Made by a program: the position numbers and the translations under genes. Positions 23,571-34,746 of a stretch of DNA of 64,000 nucleotides are shown here, piece after piece. This stretch comes from Paragorgia papillata. Taxonomy: Eukaryota > Cnidaria > Anthozoa > Scleralcyonacea > Coralliidae. The stretch spans positions 594,001 through 658,000 of the forward strand of contig JAWNZC010000105.1 in the NCBI GenBank assembly GCA_035771165.1. The letters are read 5' to 3'. The notes under the pieces were generated by a model. That model worked only from the letters and a program-made list of their open reading frames with translations, was not told the DNA's origin and searched no databases. Position 1 is the first letter of the stretch, and the number at the start of each line of letters is the position of its first letter.

Positions 23571-24026
23571 GGTTGAGAGATTGAACTGAAACGTTATTAA
23601 TCTATTCGGTAATTAATTCATTATACTAAAATACAATGGGTTTAGGGACCATGCACTATGCACAAAAATGCATCAAGGTGAACAAAAAGATAGAACAAAG
23701 ACTTTAGCTCAGTTTCCAGACCACATTTCTATTGTTCCAGACTTCCTTTAGATAAATTTTAAAAAACAACCATTAAAACAATCAGATCTAGCAGCCATTG
23801 GCAGTCATGGTACTAGTTTGGCGTCATTTGACGTCATTATTTAAGATGGCTGCACTCATGGCTGTAAATTCTTTCGGAAAAGTACATTATTTTTAAATTT
23901 CTTACCAGGCATTTTCAAAATAGACGTTGACGTCGATCGTTCAAATAGTTGGAGATCCCTTTTTGACATTTTCGATGTGTGTTTTGATGTGAGCGTGTGC
24001 AATTTGTTATCAATTAGCGGTATTAC
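23571..24026. other. Putative upstream region of the CXC/P2X7-C gene
   Basis: No coding sequence seen. It separates the start of the minus-strand CXC gene from the TLD exon and may hold its promoter; no specific motif is convincing. Confidence 0.35.
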
Positions 24027-24340
24027 TCAGTAAAATACTTCTATTTCAGTTGGAGTAAAGTTGAGACTTCCAGCCAGAAGAGATTGAGTTTGTTCAGTGT
24101 CACGTTGGTATCCTGGGGGTGGTTGATATGTGAAGCCAAGGTTGGTGAATGATTCTTGATTGAGATTGGAATTATCACCGATGTGAATATCATGAGCTAT
24201 ACCAGAAGTTGGTCCGCAGTTAGGACGGCTGTAGTTTGCATATTGCTTGTTGTTAATGTTGCATCTGAATGCAAGTACGTTGTCTTTATTTTTTAATGAG
24301 AACAAAAACGAGGACTTGGACTGTTTCCAAACACCTTGAC
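24027..24340 (-). CDS. TLD-domain C-terminal exon (partial gene)
   Basis: Minus-strand exon with acceptor TTTCAG|GT at 24341 and a terminal TGA at 24027. It encodes SFLFSLKNKDNVLAFRC, GPTSGIAHDIHIGDNSN, FTNLGFTYQPPPGYQRD and LLAGSLNFTPTEIEVFY. The GP.FG..HDI.I....N...S..NLG.TYQ.P.GY pattern ending in TP.E.EVF is the C-terminal half of a TLD domain, as in many cnidarian TLD proteins. The upstream exons are not found in the next kilobases, so this is either the last exon of a gene interrupted or separated by long introns, or an orphan exon carried with repeats. Confidence 0.75.
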
Positions 24341-25635
24341 CTGAAATAAAATGTAAAACATTTACTCAATTTGTCATTGACTTTAAAACACATTTTTAAA
24401 CCAAAACAATTAAAATTTTAAAACAGTTCTGTCATTGAATTCTCTTGAATGTACAGTTTTAGCAGAACATTATAATTTTCTACACTTTTAACATAAAATA
24501 CAGAAATATAAAAAGGAAATTAAACTTCGAAACACTAAAGTAAGGTTTCTTTAAATGTTCTTTATATTCAGTATTAGATATACTAGTGTACATTAATTTA
24601 CTACTAACTATACTACAGTCCATAAAATATACTATATTATTCTTTACTACTCAATAAATTATATACTGTGATTACTACTAAATATACTATATAAAATATA
24701 CTATGTTTAAAAATGTTTACTAAGTTTTAAATTTACTATGTTTTATGTTTTTTTTGGTTTTTTTGAAATGCCACTGCTTAGTGTTTTATGGTGGGCTCTT
24801 ATATTTATCAATAGATTACGCTTTCCGCCTGGTGAATCTATAGCCAATATACTATGTTTACTAGTAAAGATACTATTACAATTATTTCTTTCACTTTTTA
24901 AAATTATTTTATTATTAAATTAATTATTCTTGAAATTATCCTGTGCAGTCCTGATTCAAACATGAATTTATACAATAAATGAAATTAACTGCATGCCTGG
25001 CATTGGCGTTTTTGTTCTAAAGAGATTGGGTTCTAGCGTGGTTCCCAGGGCTGACCCAGTTTCAGCCTAGGTCATGCAATCAGCATCGAGTGGATGTGAC
25101 ATAGAAGATCCCATCGCACATTTGTCAGCATCTGGACTTCGCCCTCATTTGATCACATGATCTCAACGAGTTCACGTTTGTATGCCCTGATATAGTTTAT
25201 CGTCTTAACCAATTCGGGAGCTATACAGTTTGAAGGAGGAAGGGTCTTCGTCATTGCTCTATTTCATATCGTGGGAGATTGGGTACTAATCGGTAGTTCT
25301 CCGGATGGAAGTTGAACAAAATGGCCGATGGAACGCAGTCAAAGTGTTCGCAGTTGGAATTTTCCATCGAATACCTCAAAGATGAACCTGTTCGGAGCCC
25401 TCTAGAATCTGTGGAAAGCGCAATTTTGAGCAAATTCTGTAGTAAATTCAGCTTAAGTCATCTGGTACAAAGGACGAGCTGATACAACTATTACTTCCAT
25501 TTAGAAACCAGGGTTTGTTTGAGAAAAGAGTGGAGAGAATTAGTAAAGTTTATAAGTTCTCAACAGCACTTATGAAAGAAGAGATTCCACCTGTGACGGC
25601 TGGTTGGAAGTGTGATAGTTAACAGTCCCCAATTT
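24341..25635. other. AT-rich spacer, TACTAT-rich stretch
   Basis: 24560-24720 is rich in TACTATA-like words. A short plus-strand frame from 25321 (MADGTQSKCSQLEFSIEYLK, ending near 25480) might be a remnant of a first exon for the Crypton-like gene, but this is not supported. Confidence 0.35.
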
Positions 25636-25943
25636 TTATAAAGGTTTATGTGTAATTAATTGGAACCACATTGGAGTTTTGGTCGTGTATTGTTGTGAAA
25701 CGAGGGAGAATTTGAATGAAGAGTGCAATTAGCCTCCGGCTATGTTGCGTATGAAAGGCGACACGGAACACGCTGTTGGACATGCAGTATAAAATTACTG
25801 TTTAAGAACCATGAAAAACATCAGAAAAATAATTAAGGATTTGTAAATTGGTATATAATTGTATATAAAAGTAACTTGTTGTCGATGTATCTTCGGTTAT
25901 AGTAATAATCCATATAAGCCAAAATCGCGCTCTATTGGGAGTC
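25636..25943 (+). repeat. Interspersed repeat A, copy 1
   Basis: About 308 bp, near-identical and in the same orientation to 43617-44150 (sharing, for example, GTATGAAAGGCGACACGGAA and AAGCCAAAATCGCGCTC). Non-coding in both. Copy 1 lacks the ~234-bp insertion seen in copy 2. Confidence 0.85.
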
Positions 25944-26436
25944 TTCGGGTGCGCAATTATGTAAAAATGGGGTTAAGTAGCATTGCATCATTCGTTACCA
26001 GTTTGCTGGGGGAAGCGTGCGTGTAGACGTGGTTTCGTGGGGGTATTGGGGATAGTCATTGTTCTTGTGGGGGGTAATTGAGGATCATGTGGGGATACAT
26101 TGTATTAGTAAAAAGTCCGGGGTTCTGGGGCGAATGATAGGGCAGAATATAGTGGATTATTGGAGTAAAAGAGTTAAGTTAAGAAGGTTGTTGGAAGGGT
26201 GATATTGTGAGCGAAAAGGCGTACTGTTAAGGGTTTTAGGTGAGTGAGCAGTAAAACCGAGAAGAGAATAAGTGTTTATTTCATATGTACTGAAATTTCC
26301 TCATCATAATTGCAGTGAGTAAAAATCATACTGGGTTCAGGCTTAACCAATAAAAAACGCCAACGATAAATTTTCACTGTGAAAAAACATCGTTCGTCGA
26401 ATCTGCAACGTGAACGATGATATTTCACTGGTGATG

Positions 26437-27759
26437 AATAAACGCACAAGAGTTGCATCATAATCAGTTTTTGTTTTTGAAAAAAAGGGCCGAAGCCGGC
26501 GAACGCCGGTTTGTTTCTGATTCGTGCTCTGTTGAACAGTTCATTTTGAGTCAAGAAAACAAAAATACTCTACAGAAAACTCAACGAGATGTAACCTTGC
26601 TGGAAAGCTTCTTGGGAACAAAGAGCGAGGAAAGGAAAATTGAGAATATTCCCGCTATGGAGCTCAACAAATACATCTATTAGTTTATAATCCCTGTTCG
26701 CACTAAAGATGGCAACAAATACGAGCCAACTTTGCTTCGAGGTCTTCTGGCTAGCTTCGAACGACATTTGAAAAGAAAGAGCTATTCTGCGAGTATCATT
26801 CACGACTTGGTCTCCGAAAGAATGAGGAAAGTTCTTCAATCCAAGCAAAAACAACTTAAGAAGCAAGGAAAGGGAAATAAGCCCAACGCATCAGTAGCTT
26901 TGACAAGTCACGAATTACAAACATTGTACGAGAAGGGCTTACTTGGTACAGGCAGTCCCGACGCTCTTTTAAACACTCTGGTTAAATAACTGCCTTCACT
27001 TTGGTCTCCATCGCGACATGTGTTGGGGGGATGTAGAGCTACAGAAAACAGCAAACGGAGAGGAGTACCTGGAGTTTAATGAAAGGCAGACAAAAACTAG
27101 TCGATCACATTACCGTGATGTTAGAACAATATCGCCAAAAATATTTGGGACTGATGGGAGCGACAAAGATCCCGTTGTGATTTACAATTTTTTTTCACAG
27201 AAGAGGCCCCCTTTTATCTTGCAGTAAACAAGTTGAAATCTGACGAGTCACTTCAAACAAAAGCCTGGTTCAAGTGCGCCGCTGTTGGTGTAAATAAGCT
27301 CAATAGTTTAATGAAAACAATGGCTGAAAAAGCAGGAATAGAAAACAGAAGGCTCCGAAATCACAGCGGCAGGAAAACAATGATCCAAACCCTAAGTGAA
27401 CGTGATATTCCACCGACACATATCGCACAACTATCTGGCCACAAGAACTTGAAGAGAACAGAAAACTACAGTAGTGTGTCGGCCGGCGAAACAGCAAATG
27501 CACATGTCAAAACTATTACGTCGTGTAGTGACCGGAACGTCATCTTCTTCAGCTGAACCAGTCAAGCTGTCAAACCGGTGACTCCCAGAATACTGGTAAA
27601 CAGGCTATGGCACTATTTAGTGGAGCAGTCATCCAAGGCGGTAATTTTTCCATCAATATAAATATACTTAATCAGTCCCCAACGCTTTCAACAAATCCCA
27701 CCACAAAGCAAACATGGAAGCGACTCAGACCTTTGCAAAGCGACTCTGATGATGAGTAA
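26437..27759 (+). pseudogene. Crypton-like tyrosine recombinase remnant
   Basis: The N-terminal core-binding part reads TLQKTQRDVTLLESFL, PAMELNKYI, then, after a stop at 26681-26683, YEPTLLRGLLASFERHLK. The catalytic part spans two further frames: HFGLHRDMCWGD (Arg codon 27012-27014), RLRNHSGRKTMIQTL (His 27362-27364, Arg 27371-27373), QLSGHKNLKRTENYSS (His 27440-27442, candidate Tyr 27467-27469). A tail (MALFSGAVIQGGNF ... SDSDDE) closes at 27759. R..HxxR..H..Y is the tyrosine recombinase set, and the sequence style matches Crypton transposases and the derived QRICH1/DUF3504 proteins. One stop and at least three frame changes make it inactive; catalytic residues are still readable. Confidence 0.8.
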
Positions 27760-28135
27760 AAGTGACTTGTTTAAACTTGTTTATGCTCCTTTATCGTTAT
27801 ATTTTTGTTAGTTGGCATTTGCCTATTTCTAAAAGTTATCTCAGTTGAGTATTTCATAATATTCAGATATTAATTATTACAGTCTGAGCGTATGTTTCAA
27901 CCTTGAATTACTTTCGCACGTATCTTTTATAATTTTTCTTTATATTTACTAGTTACTCGGGCTACCTATGGTAGAACGAGTCTAGGTTTCGGCTTCGTTT
28001 GTTATTTTTATTTTTTCGCGACGCAAAATTGCGCAATACCTCCCATATATGGAGCCTACCGAGTGTTCGGTACGGTCACTTCGAAAATTCATCAACAGTC
28101 GTGTTAGTCCGGCAGCATCTGTCATGAACAAAATT
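27760..28135. other. Flank of the Academ element
   Basis: No gene seen. Ends with GAACAAAATT directly before the left terminal repeat of the Academ element. Confidence 0.4.
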
Positions 28136-28489
28136 CCCGTGGGAATTTAATGAAGAAAGCAAGCCATAGGTTTGGTTGTGTTCAGGGGACCCTAAGGAAC
28201 AAAAAAAATGTTGTTGGCAATTTTATAAATTGTTACGAGGGTTTTTACAGAAGGTTTAACAAATGACGTTTATTTCCCAGCATGGAAACGAGGCTGAAAT
28301 ATAAAATTAGCGATATCTCGTATCTGAAGCAACAAATCGTAACCAAATTTACCAAACGTGTACAGTAAAGTATCTTTAACACAACAAAGTGGTTTAAAGG
28401 GTTACTGAGAGTCATGTGATCAACATAACATGAAAGCGAGGCTTATTCTTTGTTTCTCCATAGACACATTGCAAAGCATTAAACATCAT
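28136..28489 (+). repeat. Academ left terminal inverted repeat
   Basis: 354 bp, starting CCCGTGGGAATTTAATG and ending GCATTAAACATCAT; pairs with 34104-34457. Preceded by ATT. The first 16 bp around the tip are close to self-complementary. Confidence 0.9.
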
Positions 28490-28873
28490 AAAACAATTAA
28501 CAATCAGTTTTTGTTGTTATTGTTAAACTACTTTTCAAGTTTTAAGTAGGCCATATAAGGCATTTGCCTTTAGGTGAGATGGATATTATCCTTATCCGAT
28601 AACCTTGCTTAACCCTTTATTAAAAGATTTGTCAAATTGTATGTGCATCTGAATTTACAAGCACTATCAACTTGATAGAATAATATTTTTCATACTACCC
28701 AAAAAGTATACATAACATGGTATCATAAATTTAGATATATGTAGTTACTACTTTCGAGAGGGCTCTGGGCACTACGGCGCATACTGGTCAGCAGTCTTTA
28801 TCATCGAAGTAGTGGTCGGCCATCTTTACTTGCAGCGATGTAGTTCTGGCATGTTGCATGGTTATTAACACTA

Positions 28874-31800
28874 ATGGAAATTGCAAATGCTTTTGAAGAA
28901 GAAGCTCCAGAAAAAGTATCAATTGATTTAAATCTTTGCATTATTTGTCAGAGTGTAAAGGATGAAAGTCTTGTAGAAAAACCTAGCTCACATGAGAAAG
29001 TTGTGAAATTCATTGACGAATGGTCTAGATATGGTGATCTACGTTACTCTAAAGCATGGTCGAAACTGAAAAGCATTTCATTGAATGACTTAAAAGAAAA
29101 GCAAGCTTCATGGCATAGAAGCTGCTACCAACATGCTGTTCATACCGGAATGTTGAAAAGGGCTAAGGACAGGTACGAGAATCAACTTGCTGGTCCAAAC
29201 GAGTCAAGACGTAAATCAAGAGAAGCGACGGAGAACACGCCTCAACTCACTCGTTCAAAAACTTTACCGTATGACAAGAATGTATGTTTTTTTTGTGAAG
29301 GCCATGCAAACTATAAACAATCTCTCCACAACGTTATAACTTTTTCTGCTGGAGAATCTCTTCGTACAGCAATCGAGCTTTCAGGGAATGATAAACTTCA
29401 TGTGAAACTGAGCACAGCTGTCGATGCAAATGATGCCCATGCTATTGACATTAAATACCACAAAAACTGTTGGCTGAATAACGTTGCCAATGTACTTCGG
29501 AAGTCATCGTCATCTTCTGCCGAATCTAGCAGTGACATAGTCAGTGAGATTGCAGGGAAAATAGAATTCCTGGTTATGACGGAGATGGCTTTGAGGGAAG
29601 GGCATATTCTAACAACGTCTGAATTACAAAGTGCATTCGAGGGTATATTAGAAGCGAACAATGTTTCTCATCCTAAGTACAGTCGAAAAGCATTAAAACA
29701 GCTACTGCAACACGAAATACCGGAGATCGAGTTCCACAAACCAAAACGAGCTAATGAGGCGGAGAGGGTCAGCATACAGAAAACCAGAGATGACGCCATC
29801 CAGCTGTCTGAAACAGTTGATACCGACTGTACCGAAGAAATTAAGATCCTATATGATGCAGCTGCTATATTAAGAAAATCCATTAACAAATGCAAGAAAT
29901 GGGTATTTACTGGGTCACTGGGTGACGTATGCAGCGACAATATTCCAGAAGAGCTATACTCGTTCTTTAGATGGGTCATCCAAGGACCAAAAACTGTCCT
30001 TTCAGAAAAAGAGAAAACGGAAGACGTCAACAAACGTGCGATGAGTTTGTCGCAAACGACCGTATCCATGTGTCTAACAGAGAGGCAGAAAAATAATAAA
30101 AAGTCCGAAGCGCTGAAATCAACAAGGGAGATGCCGCAGCAATTGGCTGTTGGCTTAGCTGAACACCAGGCCACTCGCAGCAAGGCGTTAGTGACTATGC
30201 TTCATGGTTTTGGTGTATCTGTTGAATACAACAGGTTACTGAGAGTGGAAGCTCAAATAGAAACCAGTGTTCTTCAACGAATGGAGCAAAATGATGGCGT
30301 GTATCTTCCTCCAAACGTCGTCAAAGGAAGACATGTGTTTTTTGCTGTAGACAATGTAGACTTCGCCGAAGACACATACGATGGGCAGCGTACACTACAT
30401 GGTACAGCTATGGCAATTTACCAGAAGAGTGAGCCTGAGGATGTGGAGTTGGAATTAAGGTAAATTTCTGTTGCATACTTGTGTTGAATATGATAATATG
30501 CTTCATCTTTTGCAACCATAACTGTGTAGTCTGTATTTCCCGAATAGTGATCCCAACCAATTCTTGGAGCAACGCGATTAATTTAGGATTTATGAAAGTT
30601 TTATTGTATTGCGTTTTCAGGCTTGACAACACCAAAGATCAGAGCCGTTCCATAACGGATCTACCAGAGTCAATCACTGCCTTGCTAGAATGCCCGAAGC
30701 CTTGTCCAAAGCCAGATAGTCCAGTATATAGTACATTCGGGCTATTTACAGAGGATGAGCTACCTATTACAGTGAGTCTGCAGGACTTTGCATGGCTTCT
30801 TGCACGCAATTTTACCAAAACTCCAGTCAGAGAAGTAAGTCAGGATGAAGTGGAGCTCGAGGAGCAGAGTGGTCGGTCCATCACAGCAGCAGAAGAACAG
30901 TCTGCCAGATGCACGCATGTACCTGTATGGTCAGGATACAACTCACTCATTAGTAACCCACTGCACGTCACACGAGCTGGGACGCCACTTTTGATAGCAG
31001 CACCTGCACACGAGTGGCAAACGTTGCTGACCGTCCTCAAGCAAGCGCAAAACATCAATACAAAGGTAGTAGGGCTTGAAAGAAAGACCATCATTTCGCT
31101 CGACATGGGGCTTTATCAGCCAGCCAAGAAGCTGCAGATGGCTCGACATGATCTAAAGCATCTCATCCTCCGCCCAGGTGAGCTCCACATAGTAATGGCT
31201 CAGTTGCGCACCATTGGCGCATTTATCGAGGACAGTGGTCTTGATATGTGCTGGATTGAATCCGACCTCTGGCCCAGCCACAGTCACGCAAATAGTGAAG
31301 GGCAATCACATTAAGAGAGGAGAGACAGCACACATAATTACGTTGCAGGTGCTTTTCTTTTTATATCAAAACGCTTTCTTTCAAAGCTTTCAGGATGACT
31401 CGAAGAGCATTGAAGATTTGGCAAAGCAGGTGGCAGATGTGTGCACCACGGGAACGAAGGAAGAAGTGAAGAACGCGAATGCCAGATTAATGAGATTTAT
31501 TGAGTCCCAAGGTATCAGAGAAAAGATGGCCGAGTTTAATGCTGCTCATGAGAAGCACCCGATGTTCAAAGTGACGAGGCAGTACATGCGCATGGTAATG
31601 GAAATGTTGGAGTTCATGGAAATGTTGGAGTTCATCAGAGCAGTTAGAACGGGAGACTGGGAGCTACACCTCAAGGCCATAGAAATATTTACTAAATATT
31701 TCTTTGCCCACGATCGCTTGAACTATGCTCGTATGATCCCACTCAATCTTGCAGAAATGAAATCAATGGAAACATCAGACCCTGACATGTATGCTGAGTT

Positions 31801-33865
31801 TCAGCAGGGAAACTGGGTGGTGAATAAGAACGCTAGTGTTTCGTTTTGTGCAATTGGAGCAGATCATGGCCTTGAGCATATCAATCGCTCGATGAAAGTC
31901 GCCGGAGGATTGGTAGGGATCACTCTCAATCCAAATGCCCGAACCAAGTTTTTCTTTATTGCTCCAGAACTTGCACGACTTGCAGAACAAGCCAAGGCCA
32001 TGGCGGGAGTCTCCTCGAAGATCCAGAAACAACATCACAATCTGGCAAATTCTGTTCTTTCCCGGGAAGAAAAGTACATCCAAAAATTGTTGGCGACGGT
32101 TGAAAGTTTTACCAACCCATTTTTGGAGGAAAGTGCAGACTTGTTCAACCTTGTGACGAAAGTTGTCATGCCAGAAAAGATCAAAGAAGACCTCTGCAAT
32201 CAGAGGAAGATTGGGCAGACCTTGTTTACCACGTTTGTGGAAGAGCGAATTCGGTCAGGAAAGGTCAATCTCTGGCATCCAATGAAGAAGAGGAAACTTC
32301 TGACATGGAAGAGCAACGCGAAAGTGGTGAAAGTGTCCACCAAGGAGAAGTTAGTTGAACTGAAGGAGGACAGGTCTCTGTTTGCACGGATGATGATGGT
32401 CTGTAGAAGCCGCCCTGAAATCGACCTCAAAGAGACTGTAGGCGTGTACGAGTTCTCCTTGGTTCCGAGATCACTATTTGCTGCTGACGGGTCGTGTGCA
32501 CTACTGGCTATTCTAGAGAAGGTTCACGACAGAAGGAATCGTCAGGATAACGAAGAGAATGTTGCCAGAACGGAGAACGTAACTTCACAGGTGGTGGTAA
32601 CTATCGTTGACGGCATAGATAAGCCTGACTGGATCAAGAACTGTTTCCAACTGGCTGACCACTTCAACAATCGTATTGACCAGAAGTATGGGCAAAGTCG
32701 AGAGGTGCGGCTGATTTTCGACCGGTATGACCTGCCGATGTCCCTTAAAACAGCAACTAGGATAAAAAGGCAAGGAGGCCAGGATCCTGTGTACTACCGA
32801 ATCACCGACTCAACACACATCGCCAAAGTGCCATTGAAGAGACTCCTCTCTCACACCAGAACCAAGATGGAGCTAACAGTCTACTTAGCAGAGAAGGCTA
32901 TCCAGCATGCAGAGAGACAGAGGGACAAGCGAATGATTGTAGCATGGGGAAGTCAGTGTAAGGCAACCCACCAAGATGTCACACATCTTCAGAGCAGCCA
33001 GGAGAAGTAGACACACATGCTGCGGCATGCCATTGATGCTACTGCAGATGGTGCAACTGAAATCCACATTCACTCGCCAGACACAGATGTCCTTATTCTA
33101 TCTCTGCGGCGGTATCCAGAACTGTGTGAGAATGTGTCATTTGTCACAGGAAAGGGCCAGAATTACCGACTGATCAAGTTGGGACCGATTGTCCAAGGCC
33201 TTGGTCCAACAAAAACAGCAGCACTTCCTGCTTTCCATGCCATCAGCGGAGCCGGTAACACCGGGAGCTTCTCAGGCAAAGGAAAGCTTACCTGCTGGAA
33301 GATTTTCCAAGACGCTGATGAAGACATCATCACAGAAATGGGAAAACTGGGTACAACTGTTACTCCGACCGCTGAGACCATGGCCGCAATCGAGAAGTTT
33401 GTGTGTCAACTTTATGTTCCAAAGACAACCATCACAACGGTGAAGGAGCTTCGATGGTGGCTATTTTGGAAGAAACAAGCGCAATCAGAAAGACTGCCTC
33501 CTACACAGGTTGCGCTGCAAGAGGCCATTCTGCGTGCGCACTATCAGGTTATGATTTGGAATAACGACCGAGTTACGAATCCTGAGCTGCCGTCACCAGA
33601 ACACTATGGTTGGGAAAGAAATGAGAATGAATGGCTGCCTGTGATGACGCAGTTGCCACCAGCACCCGAGGCCATCGTCCAGCTAGTGAAATGCAGCTGT
33701 TCCAAAGAACGGTGTTCCAGCAAACGATGTCAGTGTCGCAAAGCGGGACTCAACTGTACAGATCTTTGCACCTGCTCTGACGAAGAGGAACCCTGTAATA
33801 ACATGTTTTCTGATGGTGATTGCCTGGAACACGATGAAGATGATAGTGATGATGACACTGTTTAG
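28874..33865 (+). pseudogene. Academ transposase-like protein (XPG-like nuclease + CXC)
   Basis: Two exons, 28874-30459 and 30621-33865, join in phase (AG|G). Domains in order: zinc-like CIICQ ... WHRSCYQHAV; a second CFFCEG ... YHKNCWLNNV; a long helical middle; FFAVDNVDFAEDTYDGQ; LVPRSLFAADGSC; AWGSQCKATHQDVTHLQSSQ; the XPG-like part IHIHSPDTDVLILSLRRYP and FHAISGAGNTGSFSGKGK; and a CXC region VKCSCSKERCSSKRCQC...CTCSDEEEP with an acidic end. Full length would be about 1,610 residues. Breaks: a frameshift near 31268, and TAG at 33008-33010 falling on the acidic EADTR-like motif. The catalytic Asp position of the GCD motif reads Gly (33254-33256). XPG-like nuclease plus CXC fits the Academ superfamily. 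Ends and TIRs are well preserved, so the loss is recent. Confidence 0.8.
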
Positions 33866-34103
33866 TCCGATAAATTAATGACTAGGTATTCAGTTGTTTT
33901 GTCTCCTTGTTTTATGATTTTGTACCCATTTTTATCGCTGTAACTCAAAACTGGTCTCATAAGAACAGGTAGATTCTGAATAAAACGATAGCCTCGTTCC
34001 CATGTCGGACTGGCACGTGTCCTGTTTTTTTAACTGAAACAATATTTGTACAATAACAATAACAATAAAGACTAATTGTTGAGTTGTTTTAATCACATTT
34101 ATA

Positions 34104-34457
34104 ATGATGTTTAATGCTTTGCAATGTGTCTATTGAGAAACAAAGAATAAGCCTCGCTTTCATGTTATGTTGATCACATGACTCTCAGTAACCCTTTAAA
34201 CCGCTTTGTTGTGTTAAAGATACTTTACTGTACACGTTTGGTAAATTTGGTTACGATTTGTTGCTTCAGATACGAGATATCGCAAATTTTATATTTCAGC
34301 CTCGTTTCCATGCTGGGAAATAAACGTCATTTGTTAAACCTTCTGTAAAAACCCTCTTAACAATTTATAAAATTGCCAACAACATTTTTTTTGTTCCTTA
34401 GGGCCCCCTGAACACAGCAAAACCTATGGCTTGCTTTCTTCATTAAATTCCCACGGG
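34104..34457 (-). repeat. Academ right terminal inverted repeat
   Basis: Reverse complement of 28136-28489; ends CCCACGGG and is followed by ATT. The region 33866-34103 between stop codon and repeat is non-coding. Confidence 0.9.
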
Positions 34458-34738
34458 ATTACACTAGCTGCCTGACTATGTTCCTTAGTTCCTATTCTGT
34501 GGAACTTTGTATCAAGCACATCACTGATCAACCATATAAGCAACTTACTTGGAAAACCTACCAACAATTTCGTCAAAGGCAAAGCTGCCCGAAAGCTGTT
34601 GCATCCAAGTGGCAACCAAACAGCCGACAACGATATACAGTATATTTTTCTCACGCTAGCAGGTCTCTACATTCTATAAATATTTACTAGTAATAGCGCC
34701 GGTACAGAGACGAGGATCATTGCAAACAAAATCCAAGA

Positions 34739-34746
34739 TGTGAGAA
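34739..34746 (+). repeat. hAT target-site duplication, left
   Basis: TGTGAGAA, identical to 37588-37595. Eight bases is the hAT standard. Confidence 0.9.

Larger units (their letters stand above)
28136..34457 (+). mobile_element. Academ-type DNA transposon with 354-bp terminal inverted repeats
   Basis: 28136-28489 and 34104-34457 are reverse complements of each other with few mismatches, both beginning CCCGTGGGAATTTAATGAAG read from the outside. The bases outside both ends read ATT, consistent with a 3-bp target duplication. The 6.3-kb unit contains one spliced gene encoding an XPG-like nuclease/CXC protein. Academ elements are described with 3-4-bp duplications and an XPG-type transposase, so gene, ends and duplication agree. 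A second, older member lies at 9.7-15.0 kb. Confidence 0.85.

Noticed and set aside
29398..30183. Minus-strand Ser/Ala/Leu-rich frames in the 28-34 kb region
   Set aside because: Antisense shadows of the Academ gene.
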